A DNA stretch of 64,000 nucleotides from JAEUTH01 sp039931675 (GCA_039931675.1 JBDTRM010000147.1:1-64000); one strand, 5' to 3'; shown: positions 43,330-52,727, numbered from the stretch's first letter. Notes: generated from the sequence alone by a model not told the origin. A program made the numbers and translations.

Positions 43330-44247
43330 GTGTGTCGGGATTGTTTTTCTTTTTCTAAAAAGCGTTTGATCGAAAACACCTTTGCCTTTTGCCTTTTGCC
43401 TCTTGCCTTTTGCCTCTTGTTTTTAACTTCATGTCAATACTTTAAAAAGGAAGACAAAGGTCCCGATGTTGCTGACCGGGTAGCGCGGGTTTATGACACT
43501 TATCTATATAAAGCAGATCTTACAGGAATTGTTCCTAAAGGCACATCGAACAGCGACAGCGTAATGATTGTGAAAAATTATATTGACAATTGGATAAAGC
43601 AAAATGTGATCCTTCATAAAGCTGAAAGTAATCTTAATAATGATGAAAAGGATGTAGAAGACCAGTTGCAGCAATATCGTAATTCGCTCATTACATTTAT
43701 CTACCAGCGCGAGTTGATCAAAGAAAAGTTAGACACTGTAGTTAACGATGCAGAAATGGAGGAGTATTATAACCAGAACCAAAGCAATTTTCAGCTTCGT
43801 GATAACATTGTGAAATTTTTATTTGTCAAAGTAAATGCCAATGCGCCCAAAATTAAAAAGCTGCGCGATTGGTACAGGTCATCATCTGCTGCAGACCGTA
43901 GGTTGCTCGAAGATTATTGCCACCAGTTTGCAGTTGATTTTTTTCTTAATGATGATGAGTGGATACCTTTTGATCAATGTGTAAATAAAACCGGTATTAA
44001 AACTTACAACCAGGAAGAATATTTGCAAAACAATCGTACAATTGAAATTGCAGATTCGGCAAACATTACATTTGTTTGCATTAAAGATTTTAAAATAAAG
44101 GAAAGTCTTTCACCGTTAAGTTTCGAAACAGATAATATCCGCAACTTAATCATCAATAAACGCAAACTCGAATTGATTCATGAAATGGAGAAAGCCGCAT
44201 ATCAGCAGGCATTAGTAAATAAAGATTTTGAAATTTATAAAAAGTAA
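43330..44247 (+). CDS. SurA-like lipoprotein without a PPIase domain
   Basis: The start is uncertain. The open frame begins at 43084 inside the third 115-bp repeat, with an ATG at 43177, a GTG at 43330 and a TTG at 43366. The signal segment with lipobox (LLFLTSC) sits at 43417-43434, so a start at the GTG (CRDCFSFSKKR before the core) or the TTG is most likely; 43330 gives 305 residues. DNA just before the lipobox is a TTTGCCTTTTGCC low-complexity run. The mature part has helical SurA-N-like character (VKNYIDNWIKQNVILHKAE ... YYNQNQSNF) but no parvulin signature. It lies between two PPIases and probably acts with them at the outer membrane. Confidence 0.75.
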   Translation: MCRDCFSFSKKRLIENTFAFCLLPLAFCLLFLTSCQYFKKEDKGPDVADRVARVYDTYLYKADLTGIVPKGTSNSDSVMIVKNYIDNWIKQNVILHKAESNLNNDEKDVEDQLQQYRNSLITFIYQRELIKEKLDTVVNDAEMEEYYNQNQSNFQLRDNIVKFLFVKVNANAPKIKKLRDWYRSSSAADRRLLEDYCHQFAVDFFLNDDEWIPFDQCVNKTGIKTYNQEEYLQNNRTIEIADSANITFVCIKDFKIKESLSPLSFETDNIRNLIINKRKLELIHEMEKAAYQQALVNKDFEIYKK

Positions 44248-44248
44248 A

Positions 44249-45652
44249 GTGAAGAATAAACTCATCTGTAGGGCAGTAATATTAAACAAGGTATCAAGCT
44301 ATTCAAAGACATTACTTGGGTTCTCTTTGTTGATTTTTATTAATTTTATAATGTCAATAAATAGTATTGCACAGCCCCAGGTGCTTGATGGCATTACTGC
44401 AATTGTGGGAAGTAAAATTATTATGCAATCAGAAGTTGATCAGCAATACCAGGCTTACATAGCACAAGGTAATTATGCCAATCCTGATATGAAATGCCAG
44501 CTTTTGGATCAGATGATTCTTACTAAAATGCTTTTGCATCACGCCATTCTTGATAGCATTGAAGTAACCGATGACCAGGTAAACGATGCTATGGATCGTA
44601 AGTTCAGGTATTTTATTGAACAGTTTGGAAGTGTTGAAAAATTTGAGGCTTACTATGGGAAACCTGTTTTGGAATGGCGTGATGAAATACGGCCTATCAT
44701 GAAAGACAATTTACTAATGCAAGCCATGCGTGATAAGATCATCAAGACACAAACAGTTTCACCCGCTGAAGTGAAGCAATATTTTAATAACATTCCTAAA
44801 GACAGTCTGCCATTGATCAACGCTGAAGTAGAATATGCACAATTAGTAAAAAATGTGCCTTACAGCCAGGCTTCAAAAGCTGAATGCAGGAAGCAGTTAG
44901 AAGATTATCGCCAGCGTGTAATTAAAGGTGAATCAGATTTCGGAACCTTAGCTGTTTTGTATTCGCAGGATAAAGGTTCAGCGGCAAACAATGGCGAATT
45001 GGGCTTCGTAAACCGCGGTGACCTTGTAGCTGAATTTGAAGCCGCAGCATTTAAGTTACAGGCAGGCGAGGTTTCTCCCATAGTTGAAACAAAATTTGGT
45101 TTTCACATTATTCAATTAATTGAACGGAGAGGTAACCAGATCAATGTACGTCATATTTTATTGCGGCCTACCATTTCTAATGAAGACAATATAAAAGCCA
45201 TCGCATACTTAGATAGCATTGCAGATCTTATCACTAAAGATTCGCTTAGCTTTACCGATGCATCCCAGCGGTTTTCAGACGATGAGGATTCACGATTCAG
45301 CGGTGGCACTGTGATGAATCCGAAAACAGGAAATGCCCGTTGGGAGGTGGATGAAATTGATCGTGATGTTTTCTTCCAGGTTGATCAGTTGCAGGTAGGT
45401 GAGTTTACAAAGTCATTGCCCTATTCAACTTCTCAGGGTAAGAGCGCTTACCGTATTCTCATGTTAAGATCAAGAACCAAGCCTCACGTTTTAAATATGG
45501 GTGATGATTATCAGCGACTACAGGAATTAGCTCTACAGGATAACCAGGATCATGCATTAAGAGATTGGATTAAACGCAAGAAAGGTTCTACATTTATCCA
45601 GATCAATCCCCCGTATAAAGATTGCGCAGCATTGAAGGATTGGAATAATTGA
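44249..45652 (+). CDS. SurA-type periplasmic peptidyl-prolyl isomerase
   Basis: The 467-residue protein (start chosen at GTG 44249, one base after the preceding stop; a TTG at 44228 is also open) has a signal segment (about 20-42; NSIAQPQ cleavage). It then has a SurA N-terminal chaperone domain (DGITAIVGSKIIMQSEVDQQYQAY), two parvulin domains (VEYAQLVKNVP ... SQDKGSAANNGELGFVNRGDLVAEFE, and INVRHILLRPT ... FSDDEDSRFSGGTVMNPKTG) and a C-terminal helix. It assists outer-membrane protein folding. Its start overlaps or touches the preceding gene, so the two are translated together. Confidence 0.92.
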   Translation: MKNKLICRAVILNKVSSYSKTLLGFSLLIFINFIMSINSIAQPQVLDGITAIVGSKIIMQSEVDQQYQAYIAQGNYANPDMKCQLLDQMILTKMLLHHAILDSIEVTDDQVNDAMDRKFRYFIEQFGSVEKFEAYYGKPVLEWRDEIRPIMKDNLLMQAMRDKIIKTQTVSPAEVKQYFNNIPKDSLPLINAEVEYAQLVKNVPYSQASKAECRKQLEDYRQRVIKGESDFGTLAVLYSQDKGSAANNGELGFVNRGDLVAEFEAAAFKLQAGEVSPIVETKFGFHIIQLIERRGNQINVRHILLRPTISNEDNIKAIAYLDSIADLITKDSLSFTDASQRFSDDEDSRFSGGTVMNPKTGNARWEVDEIDRDVFFQVDQLQVGEFTKSLPYSTSQGKSAYRILMLRSRTKPHVLNMGDDYQRLQELALQDNQDHALRDWIKRKKGSTFIQINPPYKDCAALKDWNN

Positions 45653-45818
45653 GATAAGCAACGAAGTAACGATGGACGAAGGGTAATGTAAATCGGGATA
45701 GCATCCCGAACGCGAGCAAATTTAGTGACGAAGTGAAACGATTATATATGAACACAGATAATTTTTAAAACAATATTCCATCATTCCATTTTTAACTCTA
45801 AATTTTTAATCTCTTTTT
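45653..45818. repeat. spacer with the palindrome TCGGGATAGCATCCCGA
   Basis: A 17-nt hairpin lies at 45693-45709, with CGAAG words on both sides (45663-45682, 45729-45736). It is not followed by a U-run. No other gene lies here before moxR. Confidence 0.5.
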
Positions 45819-46787
45819 ATGAAAAATTATAACTCAGATGTTGAAGCCGTTGATGACTTACGCAGAACGTATGAAAAATTACGTACTGAAATCGGTAAAG
45901 TAATTATCGGGCAGAATGAGATCGTACGCGATACACTCATTTCTATTTTCAGTAACGGACATTGTTTGTTAGTCGGTGTGCCGGGTCTTGCAAAAACATT
46001 GCTGGTAAATACCATTGCACAAACTTTAGGCTTAACATACAACCGTATTCAGTTTACACCTGACCTAATGCCAAGCGATATTATAGGAACTGAGATATTG
46101 AATGAGTCAAGACAGTTTCAATTTGTAAAAGGGCCGCTTTTTGCAAATATCATTCTTGCTGATGAGATTAACCGTACTCCTCCTAAAACGCAGGCTGCAC
46201 TGTTAGAAGCCATGCAGGAACGTTCAGTGACCACTGCCGGTAAGCGATATGAATTAAGCCTGCCATTCTTTGTTCTCGCAACTCAAAACCCGATAGAGCA
46301 GGAGGGAACCTATCCATTACCCGAAGCACAATTAGATCGTTTTATGTTTAATGTGCTGTTAGACTATCCATCATTTGAAGAGGAAATTACCGTTGTAAAA
46401 AACACCACTTCATCGTATAACCCCACGTTAGAAAAAGTAATCACGGCTGAAGAGATCACTTACTTTCAGCAATTGGTGCGCAGGGTTCCAATACCTGATA
46501 ACGTGTTGAACTATGCTGTTAATCTTGCTTCAAAAACACGTCCCAATACCAATCTTGCAACATCAGAAGTTAACAATTACCTGAGCTGGGGTGCTGGTCC
46601 GCGTGCCTCGCAGTTTTTAGTTGTGGGTGCCAAAACCCATGCAATTTTAAATGGTAAATATTCGCCTGATATTGAAGACGTAAAAGCAGTTGCACCAGCC
46701 ATACTTCGCCATCGCTTAGTTAAAAATTACAAGGCCGAAGCCGAAGGTGTATCTGTTGAAAATATTATTGACAATTTGTTGAAGTAA
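45819..46787 (+). CDS. MoxR-type AAA+ ATPase
   Basis: The 322-residue protein has Walker A GVPGLAKTLLVNTIA, Walker B NIILADEINRTPPKTQAALLEAMQE, sensor region ATQNPIEQEGTYPLPEAQLDRFMF and a C-terminal lid. MoxR proteins act as chaperones that assemble or activate other complexes, often beside DUF58 and VWA genes. No such partner is in the window; the next gene is ftsK. Cytoplasmic. Confidence 0.94.
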   Translation: MKNYNSDVEAVDDLRRTYEKLRTEIGKVIIGQNEIVRDTLISIFSNGHCLLVGVPGLAKTLLVNTIAQTLGLTYNRIQFTPDLMPSDIIGTEILNESRQFQFVKGPLFANIILADEINRTPPKTQAALLEAMQERSVTTAGKRYELSLPFFVLATQNPIEQEGTYPLPEAQLDRFMFNVLLDYPSFEEEITVVKNTTSSYNPTLEKVITAEEITYFQQLVRRVPIPDNVLNYAVNLASKTRPNTNLATSEVNNYLSWGAGPRASQFLVVGAKTHAILNGKYSPDIEDVKAVAPAILRHRLVKNYKAEAEGVSVENIIDNLLK

Positions 46788-47098
46788 GGTTTGTTTTCGT
46801 TTTTTTCTTGCGCTTTTCTTGCGCGCGATTGTATCGCGTGCATAATCTAAAATATTAAGCAAGTGCTTCGTTTGAAGAAAGTTCCTTCACTGCGTTCAAG
46901 AAGACAGAGTAGTCCGGGGCTTTTCCTTGGGTGCGATTGTATAGCATGTAACACATCGTCAATGGTCAATTGTAAATCGTCCGCCAACACAATAATTTCC
47001 CACATTTCTATGTTAGTAATTAGCATAAAACGCTTATGCAACTTTAGTTATAAGCCATATTCAATCGCTAATTTTACTTTTTATAAAAAAACATAAAT
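46788..47098. repeat. intergenic region with GCGCGATTGTATCGCGT-type palindromes
   Basis: A perfect palindrome CGCGATTGTATCGCG lies at 46824-46838 and a degenerate copy (GTGCGATTGTATAGCAT) at 46931-46947. A third copy is found after ftsK (49755-49770). A small hairpin GCATAA/TTATGC is at about 47025. No gene is recognised. Confidence 0.6.
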
Positions 47099-49735
47099 AT
47101 GTCAAGCGGAAATAAATTTAAGGCTCCTGTGTTAGATGATGGTTCGACTACGTTCACAACTGACTTCGATGAAGTAGAAGTAGCAGAGCCTCCTAAGACC
47201 GGCAATAAACCTCGCTCAGAGAAGAAAGCAAGAATTGAGAAGAAGGAAGAAAAAAAGGAGAAGGAGAAAAAAGAGAAACCTGTAGTGAGCGGAGCCGAAC
47301 AATCAACTGCATCAAAAGTGTTGTCACCTTTTCGCGAAGAAAAATTTTTACGCTTCTGCGGATTCTTCTTTATACTGCTGTCTGTATTTCTGCTTATTCC
47401 TTTTATCTCTTACATTTTTACTCATGAAGCCGATTTTGATAAAGTAAATGATACTTCGTGGTGGGGTTTGTTTGGTGATACAAATATTCACGTTGAAAAC
47501 TGGTTAGGAAAACTCGGAGCTATTTTAGCTCATGTTTTTATTTATAAAGGATTTGGTGTTTCATCATTTGCATTTGTACTCATTTCGTTTTTACTTGGTT
47601 TTAAATTATTATTCAATGTTGATCTCTTGCCATGGGGCAAGACATTTAAATATTCCTTGTTCACTTTATTGTTTGTTTGCGTTACGCTTGGATTTGTTTT
47701 TGCAACCAACAGCGACTTACTTTGGCTTGGCGGCACTTATGGTTTTCAGATGAGCACATGGCTTGTTAGTGCGTTAGGAAGTGTAGGCACAGGTATTTTA
47801 CTTTTTCTTTCAGCTACGGCATTCCTTGCATTCACGTTCAACTATTCATTTAAATTACCTGAAAGGAAAGCTACAAACGTTGCAACATCTGCGCCTGAAA
47901 ACGATGTTGCTGAAACAGAATCTACTCCTTTAAAAAACACAATACGTGATGAGGTTAGAAAACCAATTGTAATGGAAGTAAAAAAACCTGTCGAGTTTGA
48001 AGTGGAAACGACTATGAATGATACCGAAGATGAGCCATACAATGAAGAGTTGGACCCGATAGCTATCGGGTTAGAGCCTGTGCTTAAGGTTGCCGAAATG
48101 CCTGTTGAAGTAACTAACGATATACCAATGGATATTGAAGTAACACAAGTAGAAGAAGTTGACGAAGAAGAAATAAACGCAGAAAACATTCTTGAAAAAG
48201 TTGGTGCTTATGATCCTACTTTGGATTTATCATCATATCAATTCCCTACAATTGATTTGCTTGAAGATTACCAGGGACGTAAGTCAAAGCTTTCGCCCGA
48301 AGAAATTAAAGCTGAATTGGAAGCCAACAAAAATAAAATTGTTGAAACCCTTGGCCACTATAATATCGAGATTGAAAAAATAAAAGCAACCATCGGACCT
48401 ACAGTTACCTTGTTTGAAATTGTACCAAAGGCAGGGGTCCGTATATCGAAAATAAAAAATCTTGAAGATGATATTGCATTGAGCTTATCTGCATTGGGTA
48501 TTCGTATTATCGCGCCAATGCCTGGCAAAGGAACAATAGGAATTGAAGTTCCAAATCAAAGTCCTGAAACAGTTTCAATGCGTTCGGTAATGGCTTCTGA
48601 TAAATTTCAAAATTCAGATTATGATTTGCCCATCGGTTTGGGTCGCACTATCAGCAATGAAGTTTTTGTTGCTGATCTTGCCAGGATGCCACACTTGTTA
48701 ATGGCAGGTGCAACAGGCCAGGGAAAATCTGTTGGTTTAAATTGCGTGCTCACTTCATTGCTTTATAAGAAACATCCATCGCAGGTTAAATTTGTTTTAG
48801 TTGATCCGAAGAAAGTAGAGTTAACATTATTCAAAAAAATTGAGCGACACTTCCTTGCAAAACTCCCTAACGATGAAGAAGCTATTATTACGGATACGAA
48901 GAGGGTAGTGGCAACTTTAAATTCATTATGTATTGAAATGGATAACCGTTATGAATTGCTGAAAGACGCACAGGTTCGTAACATAAAAGAATATAATGCA
49001 AAGTTTGTTGCACGAAGACTAAATCCAAATGCAGGTCACCGCTTTTTACCGTATATAGTGTTAGTTGTGGATGAGTTTGCTGACCTGATTATGACAGCAG
49101 GTCGCGAAGTAGAAACGCCTATTGCAAGGCTTGCACAGCTTGCACGCGCAATTGGTATTCACCTGATTATTGCAACGCAACGTCCTTCGGTTAATATTAT
49201 AACAGGAACCATCAAAGCAAACTTCCCTGCGCGGATAGCGTTTCGTGTTACATCAAAAATTGATTCACGAACTATTTTGGATGCAGGAGGTGCTGATCAA
49301 TTAATCGGTCGTGGTGATATGTTGTTATCCACAGGCGCTGATTTGATTCGTTTGCAATGTGCATTTGTTGACACACCCGAAGTAGAAAAAATTACCGACT
49401 TCATAGGTTCACAGCGTGGATATCCTGACGCATATTTGCTTCCTGAATATATTGATCCGAATGGTGATGCAAGTGGAGTTGGAAATGATTTCAGCGCTTC
49501 CGAGCGTGATGCATTATTTGAAGAAGCGGCAAAAATAATTGTGCAACATCAGCAAGGATCAGCTTCACTTTTGCAACGCAGGTTGAAGTTAGGTTACAAT
49601 CGTGCAGGCCGTTTGATTGATCAGTTAGAAGCTGCCGGTATTATTGGCACTTTCGAAGGCAGCAAGCCACGTGAAGTGAAAGTAAAAACAGAAGCAGAAC
49701 TGATGAACCTTTTAAATGGAAATAAAGTAATTTGA
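47099..49735 (+). CDS. ftsK: DNA translocase FtsK/SpoIIIE
   Basis: The 878-residue protein has a charged N-terminus (Lys/Glu run about 40-65), four membrane segments (about 88-250), a low-complexity acidic linker, and the motor domain: Walker A MAGATGQGKSVGLN, Walker B YIVLVVDEFADLIM, the IATQRPSVNIITG signature, and the C-terminal winged-helix gamma domain (ASLLQRRLKLGYNRAGRLIDQLE). It moves chromosome ends through the division septum and activates dimer resolution. lolA follows, an order common in Bacteroidota. The ATG at 47099 fits the normal N-terminal length. Confidence 0.96.
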   Translation: MSSGNKFKAPVLDDGSTTFTTDFDEVEVAEPPKTGNKPRSEKKARIEKKEEKKEKEKKEKPVVSGAEQSTASKVLSPFREEKFLRFCGFFFILLSVFLLIPFISYIFTHEADFDKVNDTSWWGLFGDTNIHVENWLGKLGAILAHVFIYKGFGVSSFAFVLISFLLGFKLLFNVDLLPWGKTFKYSLFTLLFVCVTLGFVFATNSDLLWLGGTYGFQMSTWLVSALGSVGTGILLFLSATAFLAFTFNYSFKLPERKATNVATSAPENDVAETESTPLKNTIRDEVRKPIVMEVKKPVEFEVETTMNDTEDEPYNEELDPIAIGLEPVLKVAEMPVEVTNDIPMDIEVTQVEEVDEEEINAENILEKVGAYDPTLDLSSYQFPTIDLLEDYQGRKSKLSPEEIKAELEANKNKIVETLGHYNIEIEKIKATIGPTVTLFEIVPKAGVRISKIKNLEDDIALSLSALGIRIIAPMPGKGTIGIEVPNQSPETVSMRSVMASDKFQNSDYDLPIGLGRTISNEVFVADLARMPHLLMAGATGQGKSVGLNCVLTSLLYKKHPSQVKFVLVDPKKVELTLFKKIERHFLAKLPNDEEAIITDTKRVVATLNSLCIEMDNRYELLKDAQVRNIKEYNAKFVARRLNPNAGHRFLPYIVLVVDEFADLIMTAGREVETPIARLAQLARAIGIHLIIATQRPSVNIITGTIKANFPARIAFRVTSKIDSRTILDAGGADQLIGRGDMLLSTGADLIRLQCAFVDTPEVEKITDFIGSQRGYPDAYLLPEYIDPNGDASGVGNDFSASERDALFEEAAKIIVQHQQGSASLLQRRLKLGYNRAGRLIDQLEAAGIIGTFEGSKPREVKVKTEAELMNLLNGNKVI

Positions 49736-49754
49736 TAACCAATGTATCAATAGA

Positions 49755-49770
49755 GCGCGATTGTATCGCG
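49755..49770. repeat. palindrome GCGCGATTGTATCGCG (third copy)
   Basis: A perfect copy of the element also seen at 46824-46838 and (degenerate) 46931-46947, lying in the gap between ftsK and lolA. It can form a short stem (CGCGAT/ATCGCG). Confidence 0.7.
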
Positions 49771-49926
49771 TTCGGGTACCATCGGTTGCCAGCTGCAAAT
49801 GAATTTAAAGTGAGTGCTTGCCAGCACTCATTTTTTTGGATTACAAATTGCAAAATGACTTTTATTGAGTTTCAACAGTCAATTCATTTTAAAAATTATT
49901 TTTGCAGCACTAAAAACAAAACAAAT

Positions 49927-50571
49927 ATGAAGTTTATCAGATTATTGATTGCCGGATTTTTAATTACAAATATTGTAGCTGCCCAGGTTGACCCGAAAGC
50001 GCAAGAGATATTAAAAAGTGTGAGTGCCAAATATAAATCGTATAAAACTGTTGCTGCTAAATTTAAAATTACTGTTGCTGATCAAAAAGCAAAGACCACC
50101 GACAATCAAACAGGATCATTGATTTTGAAAGGAGCGAAATACAAGGTAATAATGGGCACACAGGAAATTATTTCTGATGGCAAAGTTATCTGGACTTATC
50201 TTAAAGATGCCAACGAAGTTCAGATCAATGATCCCAAGAGTGATCCAAATTCAATTTCGCCTAACAATATATTTACGATTTATGAAACAGGTTTCAAATC
50301 AAAATATATTAGTGAGAAAGTGATAGGAGGGAAGCAGATGCAGATTATTGAATTGGTGCCTGAAGATACAAAGCGTAACTTTTTTAAGGTTCAGCTTACA
50401 ATTAATAAGGCTGAGAAATATATTTCGCAAGCTATTATTTACCAGAAAAGCGGAACCAATTTAACTTATGCTGTGCAAGAGTTTAAACCAAATGCTCCTG
50501 CTGACGATGTGCTTTTCACTTTCAATAAAGCCAACTATCCCGGTGTGGAAGAAGTTGATTTGAGAAACTAA
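49927..50571 (+). CDS. lolA: outer-membrane lipoprotein carrier protein LolA-like
   Basis: The 214-residue protein starts at ATG 49927; the frame is open from 49732 but the upstream part is spacer. It has a signal peptide (about 1-20, ending VAAQ) and the LolA fold pattern: DPKAQEILKSVSAKYKSYKT, TGSLILKGAKYKVIMGTQEIISDGKVIWTY, and the hydrophobic-pocket strands up to FKPNAPADDVLFTFNKANYPG. It carries lipoproteins across the periplasm. It follows ftsK as in other Bacteroidota and is probably cotranscribed with it. Confidence 0.88.
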   Translation: MKFIRLLIAGFLITNIVAAQVDPKAQEILKSVSAKYKSYKTVAAKFKITVADQKAKTTDNQTGSLILKGAKYKVIMGTQEIISDGKVIWTYLKDANEVQINDPKSDPNSISPNNIFTIYETGFKSKYISEKVIGGKQMQIIELVPEDTKRNFFKVQLTINKAEKYISQAIIYQKSGTNLTYAVQEFKPNAPADDVLFTFNKANYPGVEEVDLRN

Positions 50572-50601
50572 AGAACGTAACTTTCATTTTTAAAATTACC
50601 C

Positions 50602-50994
50602 ATGAAAACCAAACCGGTTTCGAAAAAGGAAGTATTTACTGAAAAGTATGACGAAGCAACTTTTTTTGAAAAAGTGTTTGATGTAGTACGTTTGATTCCT
50701 TATGGCAGAGTAACTTCTTACGGTGCCATTGCAAAATGTTTAGGAACTGCAAAATCGTCACGCATGGTTGGATGGGCAATGAATGCTGCACATCTCGCAA
50801 AACCGCCCATTCCTGCACAGCGGGTTGTAAATCGTAATGGATTGCTTACCGGCAAACATCATTTCGGCTCGCCCGACATGATGCAGCAATTATTAGAAAG
50901 TGAAGGAGTGATAATTGAAAAAGATAAAGTGAAAAATTTCAAACAGCTTTTCTGGGACCCTTCTGTGGAAATATCTGTGGATGATTTGGATTGA
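50602..50994 (+). CDS. alkyltransferase-like protein (MGMT family, no acceptor cysteine)
   Basis: The 130-residue protein is the C-terminal DNA-binding domain of O6-alkylguanine transferases: VVRLIPYGRVTSYGAIAKCLG with the intercalating/stacking Tyr40, the helix-turn-helix and the Arg54-containing SSRMVGWAMN. The methyl-acceptor motif PCHRV is replaced by PAQRV: Ala72 sits where the Cys should be. Such ATL proteins bind and flip alkylated guanine and direct it to nucleotide excision repair, but do not transfer the methyl group. It lies 30 bp after lolA and may share its transcript. Confidence 0.9.
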   Translation: MKTKPVSKKEVFTEKYDEATFFEKVFDVVRLIPYGRVTSYGAIAKCLGTAKSSRMVGWAMNAAHLAKPPIPAQRVVNRNGLLTGKHHFGSPDMMQQLLESEGVIIEKDKVKNFKQLFWDPSVEISVDDLD

Positions 50995-51010
50995 CGCGCC
51001 CTTGTTTCGA

Positions 51011-51039
51011 GTAGAGACGTTGCAATGCAACGTCTCTAC
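51011..51039. repeat. 29-bp palindrome between convergent genes
   Basis: GTAGAGACGTTGC, AAT, GCAACGTCTCTAC: a 13-bp perfect stem with a 3-nt loop. I recognise it as a repeat widely interspersed in Bacteroidota and some other phyla. It also could act as a bidirectional terminator between the alkyltransferase-like gene and guaA, although no U-run follows. Confidence 0.75.
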
Positions 51040-51058
51040 AATTGTATGCATCTGGAAT

Positions 51059-52588
51059 TTATTCCCATTCAATAGTAGCAGGGGGCTTTGATGAAATATC
51101 GTAAACCACGCGGTTAATCCCTTTTACATTATTGATTATTTCGTTAGAGATGGTTGCCAGGAAATCGTAGGGGAGGTGTGCCCAATCAGCAGTCATGCCA
51201 TCGGTAGAAGTTACAGCGCGCAGTACCACGCAGTTTTCATAAGTGCGTTCATCGCCCATCACACCAACGCTTTGCACAGGCAGTAAGATAGTTGCAGCCT
51301 GCCATGTTTCATGATAGAGATTGTGCTTGCGCAATCCATCAATAAAAATTGCATCCGCCTGTTGCAGCACATTTACCTTGGAGGGAGTGATGTCACCTAA
51401 TATGCGAATGCCGAGACCGGGACCGGGAAAAGGATGGCGGCTTAATAAGTGTTCATCAATGTTCAAAGCCTTGCCAATTAAACGAACCTCGTCTTTAAAC
51501 AAAGTTTTTAAAGGCTCAACTAATTTAAGTTTCATCTTTTCAGGAAGTCCGCCCACATTGTGATGAGATTTTATGGTAGCCGATGGACCTTTTACACTAA
51601 CGCTTTCAATCACATCAGGATAAATGGTGCCTTGTGCCAGCCATTTTACACCTTGTATTTTATGCGACTCTTCATCAAACACATCAATAAAAACTTTGCC
51701 TATTGCTTTTCTTTTTAGTTCAGGGTCAGTGATACCGCTTAGCGCAGAATAAAACTTTTCGCGGGCATCAACACCAATGATGTTTACATCGAAATTGATA
51801 AATGCTTTCAGCACCTGGTCAAATTCATCTTTGCGAAGCAAACCATTATCAACAAAAATACAGGTAAGGTTGGTACCAATAGCTTTGCTGATTAAAGCCG
51901 CAGCAACACTGCTATCAACACCACCTGATAAACCAAGAATTACTTTATCATCTTGCAATTGCGCTTTGAGCGATGCAACAGTTTCATCTATAAAAGAACC
52001 TGGTGTCCAGTCCATCGCACATCCGCAAACATTCTTCAAAAAATTCTCCAGTATTTTTTTCCCCTCTACGGTATGGACAACTTCGGGATGGAATTGAATG
52101 CCATAAGTTTTTTCTCCTTTGATATGATAAGCTGCAACACGAACATCACCCGTTGATGCAATTATCTCAAAATCATCGGGCACTTCTTTAATCGTATCAG
52201 CATGACTCATCCAAACCTGCGATTGTGCTGAAACTCCATTGAAAATTTCTTTGCCTTGCGTATTGATTTGCAAATGCGCTCTGCCATACTCACGTGTGTT
52301 AGAAGGCGCAACTGTTCCACCACTTTGTTGAGCCATTAATTGCGCTCCGTAACAGACTCCCAACACAGGAATCTTCTTGCGAAAAGCTGCCGTGTCAACA
52401 ATAGGGGCGTTGCTGTCACGCACCGAAGCAGGGCTTCCTGAAAGTATTACACCCTTAATATTTTCAGTGATTGCTGGTAAATGATTGTAAGGATGAATTT
52501 CGCAATACACATTTAATTCGCGAACCCTGCGGGCAATGAGTTGCGTGTATTGAGAGCCAAAGTCAATAATTAAAATGGTCTGATGCAT
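51059..52588 (-). CDS. guaA: GMP synthase (glutamine-hydrolysing)
   Basis: The 509-residue protein has a class I amidotransferase domain (about 1-190; catalytic Cys79 in GVCYGAQLM, GIQFHPEVVHT with the catalytic His/Glu), an ATP-pyrophosphatase domain with LGLSGGVDSSVAAALI, and the C-terminal dimerisation domain ending ISSKPPATIEWE. It converts XMP to GMP. Length and order are normal for GuaA. No guaB is adjacent. Confidence 0.97.
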   Translation of the reverse strand: MHQTILIIDFGSQYTQLIARRVRELNVYCEIHPYNHLPAITENIKGVILSGSPASVRDSNAPIVDTAAFRKKIPVLGVCYGAQLMAQQSGGTVAPSNTREYGRAHLQINTQGKEIFNGVSAQSQVWMSHADTIKEVPDDFEIIASTGDVRVAAYHIKGEKTYGIQFHPEVVHTVEGKKILENFLKNVCGCAMDWTPGSFIDETVASLKAQLQDDKVILGLSGGVDSSVAAALISKAIGTNLTCIFVDNGLLRKDEFDQVLKAFINFDVNIIGVDAREKFYSALSGITDPELKRKAIGKVFIDVFDEESHKIQGVKWLAQGTIYPDVIESVSVKGPSATIKSHHNVGGLPEKMKLKLVEPLKTLFKDEVRLIGKALNIDEHLLSRHPFPGPGLGIRILGDITPSKVNVLQQADAIFIDGLRKHNLYHETWQAATILLPVQSVGVMGDERTYENCVVLRAVTSTDGMTADWAHLPYDFLATISNEIINNVKGINRVVYDISSKPPATIEWE

Positions 52589-52727
52589 AGTGCCGCGAAA
52601 GTAGAAAATTTGGTTGGCTGCCTTCGGTTGAGTTTTTACTTTTTCTAAACAAAATTATTGGAGTGCAATTTCCTCTTAGCTGAGGCCATATTACCTATTT
52701 CCTTATTTCCAAATATCCTTTTTCTCT

